Below the pieces are notes generated by a model. That model made no database searches. It was given only the letters and a program-made list of their open reading frames with translations, and was not told the origin of the DNA. From Candidatus Ruthia magnifica str. Cm (Calyptogena magnifica) (GTDB lineage: Bacteria > Pseudomonadota > Gammaproteobacteria > PS1 > Pseudothioglobaceae), in assembly GCF_000015105.1 (NCBI RefSeq), contig NC_008610.1, forward strand, positions 806,001-870,000: a stretch of DNA of 64,000 nucleotides. The letters run 5' to 3'. The number at the start of each line of letters is the position of its first letter. Position 1 is the stretch's first letter. The position numbers and the translations under genes are program-made. Below are positions 45,291 through 54,390 of this stretch, piece after piece.

Positions 45291-46480
45291 ACAGCCTAAC
45301 TAATAAACACATTATCCTTGGTGTTAGTGGCTCTATTTCAGCTTATAAAGCACCTGATATTGTACGCCGATTGCAAGATTTAGGTGCTCAGGTAAAGGTG
45401 ATTCTTACTAAGGGAGGCGCTAAATTTATAACTGAATTATCCTTACAATCAATCTCAAAAAATAAAGTTCATTATAATTTATGGGATGAAGATGCTAAAC
45501 TTGGCATGGAACATATTGAACTTGCCAAATGGGTAGATGCTATTTTAATCGCTCCCGCCAGTGCTAATACTATTGCCAATATCGCTCTAGGAAAAGCTAA
45601 TGACCTATTAAGTAGTGTCATTTTAGTAAGTGATACGCCGCTACTCATTGCACCCGCTATGAATCTAAAAATGTATCAATCTCATGCGCTTCAAGATAAC
45701 CTGTCAACACTTATTAGTCGTCATATAATCATCATTAAGCCAGAATCTGGCGAACAAGCTTGTGGTGATGTTGGTATAGGCAGACTTGCAGAGCCATTAA
45801 GTATTGCCAAACAAACGGCTAGTCAGTTTATTAACACAAAACTCACTGGTAAAAAAGTGTTAATTACTTTAGGTGCTACTATTGAAGCCATTGACCCGGT
45901 TAGATTTATTTCTAATCACAGTAGTGGAAAAATGGGCATGGCATTGGTCAATGCTTGTATTGAAATGGGTGCATCAGTGACTTGTATTTATGGCAATATC
46001 ACCACTATTCTAAATCCAAAATCTAACAATATACCTATTATTAGTGCACAACAGATGCATACTAAAGTTATGGATAACATTACTGGTCAAGATATTTTTA
46101 TTGCTTGTGCAGCTGTAAGTGATTTTTTTGTTAAAAACGCAAAAAATCAAAAGATCAAAAAAGATGGAAAAAATTTAATACTTGAACTTCTTCCAAACAA
46201 AGATATATTAGCAGATGTTTGTAAATTAAAAGAAAAACCTATTTGCATAGGCTTTGCTGCAGAAACACAAAATACATTAAAAAAAGCTAAAAAAAAGCTA
46301 AAAAATAAAGGCTGTGATGCCATCATCCTTAATGATGTTTCAAATGCTTACTTTGGTTTCAATGTGGATGAAAATGAGGTAGTTTTTTTAAGTCAAAATT
46401 TAAACAAAAAAATAGCAAAAAAAAGCAAAAAAAAAGTGGCAAAAAAAATTCTTGAAATTTTTATTAAAGAATGCTTATAA
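45287..46480 (+). CDS. coaBC: Bifunctional phosphopantothenoylcysteine decarboxylase / phosphopantothenate-cysteine ligase
   Basis: Two steps of coenzyme A synthesis. The 397-residue product has the flavoprotein CoaC domain (residues 1 to about 190) with GVSGSISAYKAPDIVRRL, PAMNLKMY and the catalytic Cys in SGEQACGDVGIGRLAEP near 163, and the CoaB domain with VLITLGATIEAIDPVRFISN, AAVSDF near 280 and CIGFAAET. The C-terminus is unusually rich in lysine and in A-runs (KKIAKKSKKKVAKKI), and the A tracts near 46405-46450 invite slippage. It is coupled to ribD by a 4-base overlap. Confidence 0.94.
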   Translation: MNSLTNKHIILGVSGSISAYKAPDIVRRLQDLGAQVKVILTKGGAKFITELSLQSISKNKVHYNLWDEDAKLGMEHIELAKWVDAILIAPASANTIANIALGKANDLLSSVILVSDTPLLIAPAMNLKMYQSHALQDNLSTLISRHIIIIKPESGEQACGDVGIGRLAEPLSIAKQTASQFINTKLTGKKVLITLGATIEAIDPVRFISNHSSGKMGMALVNACIEMGASVTCIYGNITTILNPKSNNIPIISAQQMHTKVMDNITGQDIFIACAAVSDFFVKNAKNQKIKKDGKNLILELLPNKDILADVCKLKEKPICIGFAAETQNTLKKAKKKLKNKGCDAIILNDVSNAYFGFNVDENEVVFLSQNLNKKIAKKSKKKVAKKILEIFIKECL

Positions 46481-46959
46481 ATACCAAAAAATGCTGTTAA
46501 ATCAACGCCCAATAGAGTTACTCACAAAACTGTGGATAAATATGTTAATATCTCGTTAAAAGACACTAAAAATGTTGATATATTGCACCTTTTTATGGTT
46601 TTGAATAAAAATTAATCAGTTTTAATTTTTAATTAAAAATCAATTATTTATAAAAATTTATAAATAATTGATAATTGAGAAAATGTCTATCAATTGATTT
46701 GAAAAAAATTTAGAGGAAAACTTAACTAGTTTTACGCGTTAAACCAAGGGTTTCATAATATATTTAGCGATGATAAATCAATAATGATATTTTACAAAAA
46801 GCCTTGATTAGTGTCAACTATTTATGCTAATTTATAGTCTAAGTTTTTTACTTGATATTGTGGTATTTTCATTTAAAAAATACCTTAACAATATCAAACC
46901 TTGAATGATATATAATTTTTGCCATATTTTTTTCTATTTTCATCACTTTCAAACAATAC
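46481..46959. other. Spacer with a DnaA-box sequence and AT-rich palindromes
   Basis: No gene. Contains a perfect DnaA-box sequence TGTGGATAA (46531-46539), a near match TGTTGATAT (about 46572), a 16-base palindrome of A/T (46625-46640) and an adjoining 32-base palindrome (46640-46671). After about 46850 the relics of comEC begin. The function, if any, of the spacer is unknown. Confidence 0.55.
46625..46671. repeat. Two adjacent AT-only palindromes
   Basis: ATTTTTAATTAAAAAT (46625-46640) is self-complementary. It shares a base with a second inverted repeat, arms TCAATTATTTATAAA (46640-46654) and its exact complement (46657-46671), with a 2-base loop. Such sequence can extrude a cruciform, bind proteins, or simply result from AT bias. 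Perfect 15-base arms are longer than AT richness alone usually gives. Confidence 0.85.
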
Positions 46960-48470
46960 AAAACGTATCCAAATTCTTTTACTAGGTTTTGTTTGGATAG
47001 GAGTGTTTTCTGCTTATATTTTAAAATCTAAAGTTAGCACTGTACATTAATTAATATTATTGGAAAACCATCAAATAAAAGTTCAATAATTCTTAAATGG
47101 AAAAATGAAACTGCAAACTAATGAGCAATGACGTTTTTGAGTAACACTAAAATGTACAAAATTTAGGTAGTTTTGACTATGAATAATAGTTATTTTACAA
47201 AAAAATTGACACAAAAAGTAGCATTAACAACAGAATAATTAAGCCAAATAATAACTCATCGATTAACAAATTTAGGAAAAACATTAAACAAACCTTATCT
47301 AAATTTTAAAAACTACAATTTGTTAGTGTACTTAATGCATTTGTTATTATAATATCTGAGTACAACTGGATACTCTTAAAAACCACCAACATCTCACATT
47401 TTAGTGAGAGGCTTCCGGATTCTTAGTGGTCTCAATACATACACATAATTTAGTTATAGGTAGCTATTTTGGTATCTCCTTGATTTATGCACTAATTGCA
47501 GGATTTTCCATACCTATCTCACGTGACGAGGTGTTTCTATCTATTAGACGTTATCATTCTATTTTACAACTTTATGACATGGTATTTTTATTGGCGTTTG
47601 TCATTAATCCAGTCAGTATTTTTAGAGTGGCATTTTGACTGTCTTTTTATGTAGTTTCTATTATTATTTACGACGCTAGTCGACATAAAAACAGGCACTA
47701 GATTATTCAGCTTATCTATATTCAACTACTAATTAGTCTTTACTATAATGCTTTTAATTGTTTGGTTTTTTAATTTTGGATAATCTTTTTACCATTTTAC
47801 AACCTAATCATTATCCCAAATATTTAGTTTTATCAGCACACTATTTACATTCATAGGTTACAATATTTTCCCATTTACAACTTTCTTTGCTAGCCCCACT
47901 AGGTTTTGATATTGCCAATCAACTCCTAATTGCCTTATCATTTTTACTTGAATATTTGCAAAACTTTAATCAGTGGTATTACACCAAAAAAGTATCAAAG
48001 TGCTAAAACTAACTATTTTCAGCGCTTTAATCTATCATAAACTAGCACTAGTTTTCTTATTACTTTGAATTTCACCCTTTTTAAAAAAACCAAAGAATCA
48101 GTTGTTATTACGATTCTTGATATTGATCAAGAGTTTGCAAATGTGATTCGTACCCAAAATTTAATATAGGTGATGCGGTCATTATTCCTACTTACACTCA
48201 AAACAAATCCAATATTTGTATAAAATTATTACTTCTCATGGTGATAATGATCATATCTGTGGTTTAAAGTCTGTTTTAAAAATATTTAATATATTTTTAG
48301 CACCTAAAAAGATTAAAGCAATTACAACCTTACACAAAAAAGTAGTTGTAAATAGATACAAAAATTATAACATAAATATTTTAAATTCCAGTTATCCTGG
48401 AAAAATTGAGGTTTTTCTAGATAAAGATACTACAATTAATCAACATAGGCTAGATTATGCACGCTACTAG
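46960..48470 (+). pseudogene. comEC: Dead comEC/rec2 (DNA uptake channel)
   Basis: Forward strand, in order: LLGFVWIGVFSAYILKSKVS, then NLGSFDYE (ComEC NPGGFDYE..LF) with stops, then from 47450 SYFGISLIYALIAGFSIPIS and VINPVSIFRVAF (ComEC GFSIP.QRA and DP.S.LS..F.LSF), then from 48200 KIITSHGDNDHICGLKSVLK and NIFLAPKKIKAITT, the metallo-beta-lactamase-like C-terminal domain with its SHGDNDH metal motif. Dozens of stops and frameshifts intervene. ComEC carries single-stranded DNA across the inner membrane during natural transformation. Confidence 0.8.
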
Positions 48471-48484
48471 CAGCGTCAATGCAA

Positions 48485-51400
48485 CTAATGATAGTAAATT
48501 CTGCTAACTTGATCTTGAGCCAAAGCATTAACAGCGTCAATTAATTGTTGATTAGGTGCTACCAAATAGGCTTTATTTAGTAACATACTGCCTCTTAAAT
48601 TATCAGTCATATAAGAGATTTTAACAGGGCAATTACCTTTATAATCAAGTAACACTTTAACAAATTTATCAAAAATTGACTGATGTTTAGCGTTTAATAA
48701 TACTTCAAAGCCCCTAGCATAGCTCATTTTAACTTCTCCAATATTTTCAATTTTATCAACCACTACTTGCCACTGATCTCTAAAATTTTTATTAATTTTT
48801 CCTGAAATTACCACTACTTCATCAACAATAAGTTGATCACTTACTAAACCTAGGGTTTTGGTAAATATCACGGCATTTAATAGCTTAGCACCATCTTCAA
48901 CCGTAATCAAAGCAATTTGTCCACCACTCTTAGTAGCACGATAACGTAGTTCTGAAATTAATGCCAATATACGCATATCTTTATTATTTCTAAAGACAAT
49001 TTTAGAGGGTAATATTGCTCCAATATGCTTTAAATCAGTTTTATATTCATCAGTAGGATGGTCATTAAAATAATAACCCAACACGCTTTTTTCTAGTTGC
49101 AGCCTCTCTTTAAACGAAAAACTTGATGCTGAAAGATAGTTCATCTCATATTCATTATGTTGTTCAATATTGGAAAATAACCCTTTTTGACCACTAAAAT
49201 AATCATTTTGCTTTTGTTCTGCTTGTCTAATGGCTATCGGATAAGTTTTTATTAAACTCGCTCTATCCACACCTAACACATCAAAAGCGCCACTATAAAT
49301 CAATGCCTCAATGGCACGCTTATTCAAATAACGCTTTTCAATTCTAGAACAAAACTCAAATAAACTTTTGTAAACACCATTAGTATTGCGCTCAAATACA
49401 AGCGCATCAACCAATGCGCCACCTACACCTTTAATTGCACCAAGGCCATATGCAACTGTTTTTTCATCATTAATACTAAATTCATAATTAGATTCACACA
49501 CATTTGGACCATTGACTACCAAGCCCATTTTCCGAACCTCGCTAATGGTAAATGAAATTCTATCTGTATTATCCATCATGCCAGATAAAACTGCCGCCAT
49601 AAAAGGCGCAGGATGGTGAGATTTAAGCCAAGCAGTATGGTAAGACACATAGGCATATGCTACCGAATGAGATTTATTAAAACCATAGCCTGAAAACTTA
49701 TCAATCAAATCAAAAATTTCATTGGCTTTTTTTTCATCAATGCCTTTTTCAGCAGCACCCTTAACAAATACGCTACGCTGGCGACTCATCTCACTGTCTT
49801 TTTTCTTACCCATCGCACGTCTAAGTAAATCTGCACCACCTAAAGAGTAGCCTGCCATTACTTGTGCTGATTTCATCACTTGTTCTTGGTATAAAAATAC
49901 ACCGTTGGTTGGTTTAAGGATTTGCTCTAACATCGGATGTGGGTATTTAACCTGCGCACCATGCTTTACATTAATATAATCATCTACCATACCTGCATCT
50001 AATGGACCTGGACGATATAGTGCTAACATGGCAACGATATCTTCAAAATTATCCGCTTGCAGCTTCTTTAAATAACTACGCATACCTTCAGACTCTAATT
50101 GGAAGATACCTGTTGTATCACAACGCTGAAGCAACTCATAAACCTTTTTATCATCTAATGGCAAAGCATCTAAATCAATCGGTTCATTTGATAAGCCTTT
50201 GGCACTAATTAGCTTAACAGTCTTATGAATAACCGTTAAATTGGACAACCCCAAAAAGTCAAATTTAACCAACCCAATCGCTTCAATATCATCCTTATCA
50301 AACTGAGAAACCACGCCATCATTTTCACCATAACCTTTATACACTGGACAAAAATCACTAATTTTGCTTGGTGCAATTACCACACCACCTGCATGTGTAC
50401 CAACGTTTCGCACTAAACCTTCTAACTGCTTAGAAAGATCAATTAATGCCGTTACGCTTTCTTCTGAATCATAACGAGCTCGTAATTCCTCAGAGCCTCC
50501 TTCTTCAGGCTTACTCAAGGCTTTTTCAAGTGTCATTTTCAAATCATTAGGAATCATTTTTGATATTTTGTCACTAAACCCATAAGGATGGCCTAGGATA
50601 CGCCCTACATCACGTACTACACCTTTGGCCGCCATCGTACCGTAAGTAATAATTTGTGAAACCTTTTTATAACCATATTTTTTAGCCACATAATCAATCA
50701 CTTCATCTCGACGATCAGTGCAAAAATCAATATCAAAATCTGGCATTGAAACCCGCTCTGGATTTAAAAAACGTTCAAATAACAATTCATGCCTAATCGG
50801 ATCAACATTAGTAATCCCTAAAACATAAGCCACTAAAGAGCCAGCACCAGAGCCACGACCAGGACCTACTGGAATGTCATTTTCTTTTGACCATCTAATA
50901 AAATCTGCAACAATTAAGAAATAACCCGGAAATCCCATTTGAATAATAACATTAAGCTCAAATTTTAAGCGCTGGTAATAAACTAGCGTATCAACTTTTA
51001 AGTTTTGTAAACGCTGAACTAATCCATGTTCTGACTCTTCACAAAAGAATCGTTCTATGGTTAAGTCTTTTGGCACAGGAAAATCTGGCAAATAATTCTT
51101 TTTGAATAACTTAAAATGCACATTGCAACGTTTGGCAATTTCTAATGTATTTTCTAAAATTTCTGGTAAATCAGAAAATAGTTCATGCATTTGCTCGGAT
51201 GATTTTAAAAATTGTTGATTAGAAAAGTGTTTCTCACGTCGCACATCGTCTAAAAGGCCGCCCTGAGAAATACAAATTCTAGCCTCATGTGCATCAAAAT
51301 CACTTTCATTTAAAAACTGCACATCATTTGTTGCCACAACAGCGATGTCAAGCTCGAGCGCCAATTTAACACAAAGATGCAAATGCTCTTCATCAAATTC

Positions 51401-51919
51401 CCTTGAAGTTCTCTGAACACTTAAATAATAACGCTCAACAAGAATAGTTTGCCAAAATTCAGCTTTTTGCTTGGCTTCAATCATTTGATTTGATATTAAG
51501 TATTTAGCTACATCACTATAAATAGGTGTTGCAATCATAATCAAACCTTGGTTATGATCAATTAGTTGTTGTTGCGTTACACTAACGCACTCAAACGAAC
51601 GTCCTTGAGTATAAGACAAAGAAATCAATTCAGAAAGATTAAGGTAACCTTGATAATCTTGACACAATAATAAAACCGAATAAAACTCACCTTCTTTATC
51701 TTTGATATTAATTCTAGCACCAAATATTGGTTTGATGTTAGCAATAGTGGCTTTTTGATAAAATTTAACTGCAGTAAAAAGGTTAGATTCATCCGTTAGT
51801 GCAATTGAATTCATGCCAATCTCTTGTACTTTTTCAATCAATTTTGGAATGCGAATCAAAGAGTTCTCAACTGAGAATTCACTTTGACAATGTAGATGCA
51901 CAAAATTAGAATTAGTCAT
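48485..51919 (-). CDS. dnaE: DNA polymerase III alpha subunit
   Basis: Replicative DNA polymerase. The 1144-residue product has the N-terminal PHP domain (FVHLHCQSEFSVENSLIRIP, altered metal residues usual for gammaproteobacteria), the polymerase core with VGPGRGSGAGSLVAYVLGI and the catalytic aspartates in MPDFDIDFCTDRRDEVI near 405, AGGVVIAP, the thumb/fingers HAGGVVI and YRPGPLDAGMVDDYI, FNKSHSVAYAYVSY, and a C-terminal OB domain (ISELRYRATKSGGQIALITV). Length fits DnaE1. It starts 160 bases from the end of the sox operon on the same strand. Confidence 0.96.
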   Translation of the reverse strand: MTNSNFVHLHCQSEFSVENSLIRIPKLIEKVQEIGMNSIALTDESNLFTAVKFYQKATIANIKPIFGARINIKDKEGEFYSVLLLCQDYQGYLNLSELISLSYTQGRSFECVSVTQQQLIDHNQGLIMIATPIYSDVAKYLISNQMIEAKQKAEFWQTILVERYYLSVQRTSREFDEEHLHLCVKLALELDIAVVATNDVQFLNESDFDAHEARICISQGGLLDDVRREKHFSNQQFLKSSEQMHELFSDLPEILENTLEIAKRCNVHFKLFKKNYLPDFPVPKDLTIERFFCEESEHGLVQRLQNLKVDTLVYYQRLKFELNVIIQMGFPGYFLIVADFIRWSKENDIPVGPGRGSGAGSLVAYVLGITNVDPIRHELLFERFLNPERVSMPDFDIDFCTDRRDEVIDYVAKKYGYKKVSQIITYGTMAAKGVVRDVGRILGHPYGFSDKISKMIPNDLKMTLEKALSKPEEGGSEELRARYDSEESVTALIDLSKQLEGLVRNVGTHAGGVVIAPSKISDFCPVYKGYGENDGVVSQFDKDDIEAIGLVKFDFLGLSNLTVIHKTVKLISAKGLSNEPIDLDALPLDDKKVYELLQRCDTTGIFQLESEGMRSYLKKLQADNFEDIVAMLALYRPGPLDAGMVDDYINVKHGAQVKYPHPMLEQILKPTNGVFLYQEQVMKSAQVMAGYSLGGADLLRRAMGKKKDSEMSRQRSVFVKGAAEKGIDEKKANEIFDLIDKFSGYGFNKSHSVAYAYVSYHTAWLKSHHPAPFMAAVLSGMMDNTDRISFTISEVRKMGLVVNGPNVCESNYEFSINDEKTVAYGLGAIKGVGGALVDALVFERNTNGVYKSLFEFCSRIEKRYLNKRAIEALIYSGAFDVLGVDRASLIKTYPIAIRQAEQKQNDYFSGQKGLFSNIEQHNEYEMNYLSASSFSFKERLQLEKSVLGYYFNDHPTDEYKTDLKHIGAILPSKIVFRNNKDMRILALISELRYRATKSGGQIALITVEDGAKLLNAVIFTKTLGLVSDQLIVDEVVVISGKINKNFRDQWQVVVDKIENIGEVKMSYARGFEVLLNAKHQSIFDKFVKVLLDYKGNCPVKISYMTDNLRGSMLLNKAYLVAPNQQLIDAVNALAQDQVSRIYYH

Positions 51920-52030
51920 TAAAAGTAATTAAAATAAATTTGATGAAATGTTGATTCATTTTACAAGTCTAAAGAACTTTTTTTATTTTAATAAAATACT
52001 GGAAGTTTTAAAAATACATCAGACAAAATA

Positions 52031-52062
52031 AAAAATACCCCGTCCAATATTGAAGTATTTTT
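52031..52062 (-). terminator. Possible weak terminator after the sox operon
   Basis: Stem AAAAATAC (52031-52038) / GTATTTTT (52055-52062) with a 16-base loop, followed on the reverse strand by a T-rich tract. Low GC content makes it weak; it lies where the sox transcript should end, just before dnaE. Confidence 0.4.
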
Positions 52063-52080
52063 TTAACTCACTAAATTTCC

Positions 52081-52401
52081 TTAGAACCTAGGTCCAGCTG
52101 TTTTTGCCAATTCAGTTTGTGCTATTGCATTAATTATTTGCTTATGAGCTTTATTTGCTAAAGAAATTGCTGCAGCATTTTTACCTGCTTTATACAATCT
52201 TTTAGCTTTTTTAATCATTTTTTCAGTATCACGCCATGCCATATTTGCAGCAAGATTGACTTTATAATCAGTCTCAGCCGCTTTAATGACAGATTTAAAT
52301 GAACCAGAAGAACCGTTATTCCAATTATGCGAATCATCCAAAAAATCGGCCTGAACTATTAAAGCAAACAGTATCAAAATTGTTAATAATACTTTTTTCA
52401 T
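52081..52401 (-). CDS. SoxXA-binding protein candidate (SAXB/SoxK-like), periplasmic
   Basis: Small secreted protein: signal peptide at about 1-18 (KKVLLTILILFALIVQA), then 88 residues that are mainly alpha-helical, with no cysteine or heme motif. It contains WRDTEKMIKKAKRLYKAGKN followed by AAAISLANKAHKQIINAIAQ, a helix pair rich in Lys and Ala. It is the last gene of soxXYZA, where sulfur oxidisers often encode SAXB (SoxK), which binds and activates SoxXA in the periplasm. Assignment rests on position, size and helicity; the sequence is not a clear match to a motif. A ribosome binding site (AGGGG) precedes ATG 52401. Confidence 0.68.
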   Translation of the reverse strand: MKKVLLTILILFALIVQADFLDDSHNWNNGSSGSFKSVIKAAETDYKVNLAANMAWRDTEKMIKKAKRLYKAGKNAAAISLANKAHKQIINAIAQTELAKTAGPRF

Positions 52402-52410
52402 TAGTGACCC

Positions 52411-53226
52411 CTATTTTCTGTATCTATCAGCAGTAATTTCAAGACCATTACTCATTGCTTGATGAAAGAATTCCATATTACGAAACGTTTCTGTCTGAGC
52501 TTTTAATGGCTTAGCACGCATGTTTTTCAAACAACCATCATAACGACGATGTAGCGTACCCATACTAGCCCATTTTGTACGATACATAGGTAGGTGGGTA
52601 GTATGACCCAAAACAGGAGATAAAATATCAGCACGTGCTTTTTTGCCTGCGTTATACACATGACAATCTGCACAAGACATGTTGAACTGACCACGCTTAG
52701 TATAAAAGAAAGTCTTGCCCTTCTCATAAGCCTCTTGAGCACCAGCAGACTCAACTTTTACATTAATCTTTTGTCCAACTGCCTGATCTGAAATCCAAGC
52801 ACTAATACGAGCAATTTTACCTTTCTTAGAATCTAATTTCTTACCAATTTGTTGTTGGTAACACTTCTTAATCGTACCTTCAAGTGTAACCACTTGCTGA
52901 GTTGCTTCATCGAAGTATGGGTGTTTGATACGAGCTGCTGCTGGATCTTTAAGTGGGCTACACTTACTAAGACCAAACTTCAAATACTCCTTGCCACCTT
53001 TCTCTACTGCTTCCTCATAAGGAGGAATACCATCTAAGATTTCTTCAAATTGTTTTCTTGAGTTTTGATCAATCGCATATACACCATTAGTGTAGTCTGC
53101 AAACTCAACACTCGGAAGGATTGTTTTAAAGTGGTTAATAAGGGCTTTTTGATCAGATGCAACATTAGCTAATACCGTACTAACCAACAAACCCAAACTA
53201 GCCACTGTGGTTATTAGTTTTTTCAT
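52411..53226 (-). CDS. soxA: SoxA, diheme-family cytochrome c subunit of SoxXA (single-heme form)
   Basis: Catalytic subunit of SoxXA, which joins thiosulfate to the SoxY cysteine. The 271-residue product has a signal peptide (1-20) and one CxxCH heme site, MSCADCHVYNAG near residue 183. The other heme site of diheme SoxA is missing; two other cysteines (SKCSPLK near 88 and IKKCYQQQ near 120) occupy the place and may form a disulfide, as in monoheme SoxA proteins. GCLKNMRAKPL near 230 supplies the probable Cys heme ligand. It is preceded by AGGAGAAATT before ATG 53226 and is followed nine bases later by the SAXB-like gene. Confidence 0.93.
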   Translation of the reverse strand: MKKLITTVASLGLLVSTVLANVASDQKALINHFKTILPSVEFADYTNGVYAIDQNSRKQFEEILDGIPPYEEAVEKGGKEYLKFGLSKCSPLKDPAAARIKHPYFDEATQQVVTLEGTIKKCYQQQIGKKLDSKKGKIARISAWISDQAVGQKINVKVESAGAQEAYEKGKTFFYTKRGQFNMSCADCHVYNAGKKARADILSPVLGHTTHLPMYRTKWASMGTLHRRYDGCLKNMRAKPLKAQTETFRNMEFFHQAMSNGLEITADRYRK

Positions 53227-53253
53227 TAATTTCTCCTCAATAATTATAAACAG

Positions 53254-53556
53254 CTACTTAGATTTTACAGTCGCAGAACCTGTTTTACCTTTATTATCTG
53301 TATATTTAAGTTCAATAATATCACCCTTAACACCAGGAACGTTAAACTTAAAATATGGGTTTTTAGAAATTGAACTACCGATATCAGCATCTACAACCTT
53401 GTTACCATTGTGTAGTACAACCATATTTTCAATATAGTTAGCTGGTATAATTTTACCTTTTTTCTTACGTAAACCTGTCTCCATAGGGTGTTTAATTAAA
53501 CACTTAATACCAATAATGCCTTTTCTAGCCTTGGGCTTTAATTTAATACTTGCCAT
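53254..53556 (-). CDS. soxZ: SoxZ, sulfur carrier scaffold subunit
   Basis: Immunoglobulin-fold partner of SoxY in the periplasmic SoxYZ sulfur carrier. The 100-residue product has the family start ASIKLKPKARKGIIGIKCLI, KHPMETGLRKK, VVLHNGNKVVDADIGSSIS and NPYFKFNVPGVKGDIIELKY. It has no signal peptide; it is carried across the membrane with SoxY, whose twin-arginine signal serves both. A good Shine-Dalgarno (AAAAGGAGAA) precedes ATG 53556. Length is typical. Confidence 0.95.
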   Translation of the reverse strand: MASIKLKPKARKGIIGIKCLIKHPMETGLRKKKGKIIPANYIENMVVLHNGNKVVDADIGSSISKNPYFKFNVPGVKGDIIELKYTDNKGKTGSATVKSK

Positions 53557-53588
53557 TTTTATATTCTCCTTTTAATATGATTAGTTAA

Positions 53589-54032
53589 TTAACCGCCACA
53601 ACCACCAATTGTTACCTTGACTTCTTGAGTTTTAGAAGTTGTTATTCCATCTGCTGTCACTAATGCTACCACTGTAGAAGTTTTATCCATCTTAACACGA
53701 GTAGAAACATAACCCTGAGCACCAGATAAATTAAATGAAGCTACTAAAGGGGTAGGGTTATTTTTAATATAAAAAGAAATATTTGTTACTTCTTTCATTT
53801 TAGAAGCGTCTACTGTCATTGGTACTACTGCACCATTCTCAGCAATCTTAGGCGCTTTAAATTTGAATGAACCTTGACCAGCATTTGCAACCGTAACACT
53901 TGCTACATCTGATTTAGCCTTAAAACTTGTAGAATTAGCGAAAACTACACTTGGTGTCAGTAAGCCTGAGCCTACTACTGTAGCAAACACAGAACCTGAC
54001 ATCGCATTTTTTAGAAATAATCTTCTTTTCAT
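53589..54032 (-). CDS. soxY: SoxY, sulfur carrier protein
   Basis: Carries sulfur intermediates covalently on a C-terminal cysteine in the periplasm. From ATG 54032 (147 residues; AAGGAGAG about seven bases upstream, in preference to an in-frame ATG at 54077 inside soxX) it begins with the twin-arginine signal MKRRLFLKNAM, has the beta-sandwich domain and ends with the diagnostic flexible tail VTIGGCGG, where the cysteine near the end is the substrate-bearing residue. It lies between soxX and soxZ with short gaps. The tail is fully conserved, so the carrier is expected to work. Confidence 0.96.
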   Translation of the reverse strand: MKRRLFLKNAMSGSVFATVVGSGLLTPSVVFANSTSFKAKSDVASVTVANAGQGSFKFKAPKIAENGAVVPMTVDASKMKEVTNISFYIKNNPTPLVASFNLSGAQGYVSTRVKMDKTSTVVALVTADGITTSKTQEVKVTIGGCGG

Positions 54033-54042
54033 CCTACTCTCC

Positions 54043-54390
54043 TTATTTTGAATAAATAAAATCTGTAATTTGATCAATTTGCTTCTCGGTTAGTACTTGG
54101 TGCTTACCAAATGGAGGCATAATTGAATATGGATTCTTAATAGTCGCATCCCAAATTTGCTTTCTTAAATCAGTTTTATTCGGAAATCTTGCTTTCATCG
54201 CAAGTAGTGGCGGCCCAATTGTTCCTGGCAAACTACCGCCTGGAATCATGTGACATGATAGACAATTACCCAACTTACGACCAAAAGTTACCTCTTCGCC
54301 CGTCATTTCTTTAGCACCTACTTGTGTTGGCAACATAAACAATATTGCCAATGTCACGACTGCTAAAATAGAAGCAATGGTTTTCTTCAT
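54043..54390 (-). CDS. soxX: SoxX, monoheme cytochrome c subunit of SoxXA
   Basis: Accepts the electrons released by SoxA when thiosulfate is joined to SoxY. The 115-residue product has a signal peptide (1-26), the heme site CLSCHMIPGG near residue 42 and the axial Met in YSIMPPFGKHQVLT near 91. The length is short for SoxX, as in small SoxX types. AGGAGAG precedes ATG 54390. It is the first gene of the operon and begins 59 bases downstream of the -10 box of a sigma-70 type promoter at 54449-54477. Confidence 0.94.
   Translation of the reverse strand: MKKTIASILAVVTLAILFMLPTQVGAKEMTGEEVTFGRKLGNCLSCHMIPGGSLPGTIGPPLLAMKARFPNKTDLRKQIWDATIKNPYSIMPPFGKHQVLTEKQIDQITDFIYSK

Noticed and set aside
47426-48470. 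Open frames of 70 and 84 codons as separate small genes
   Set aside because: Both align with ComEC motifs in the expected order and have no ribosome binding site, so they belong to the dead comEC.
52031-52062. A strong terminator for the sox operon
   Set aside because: The stem is only eight base pairs and AT-rich; kept only as a weak candidate.
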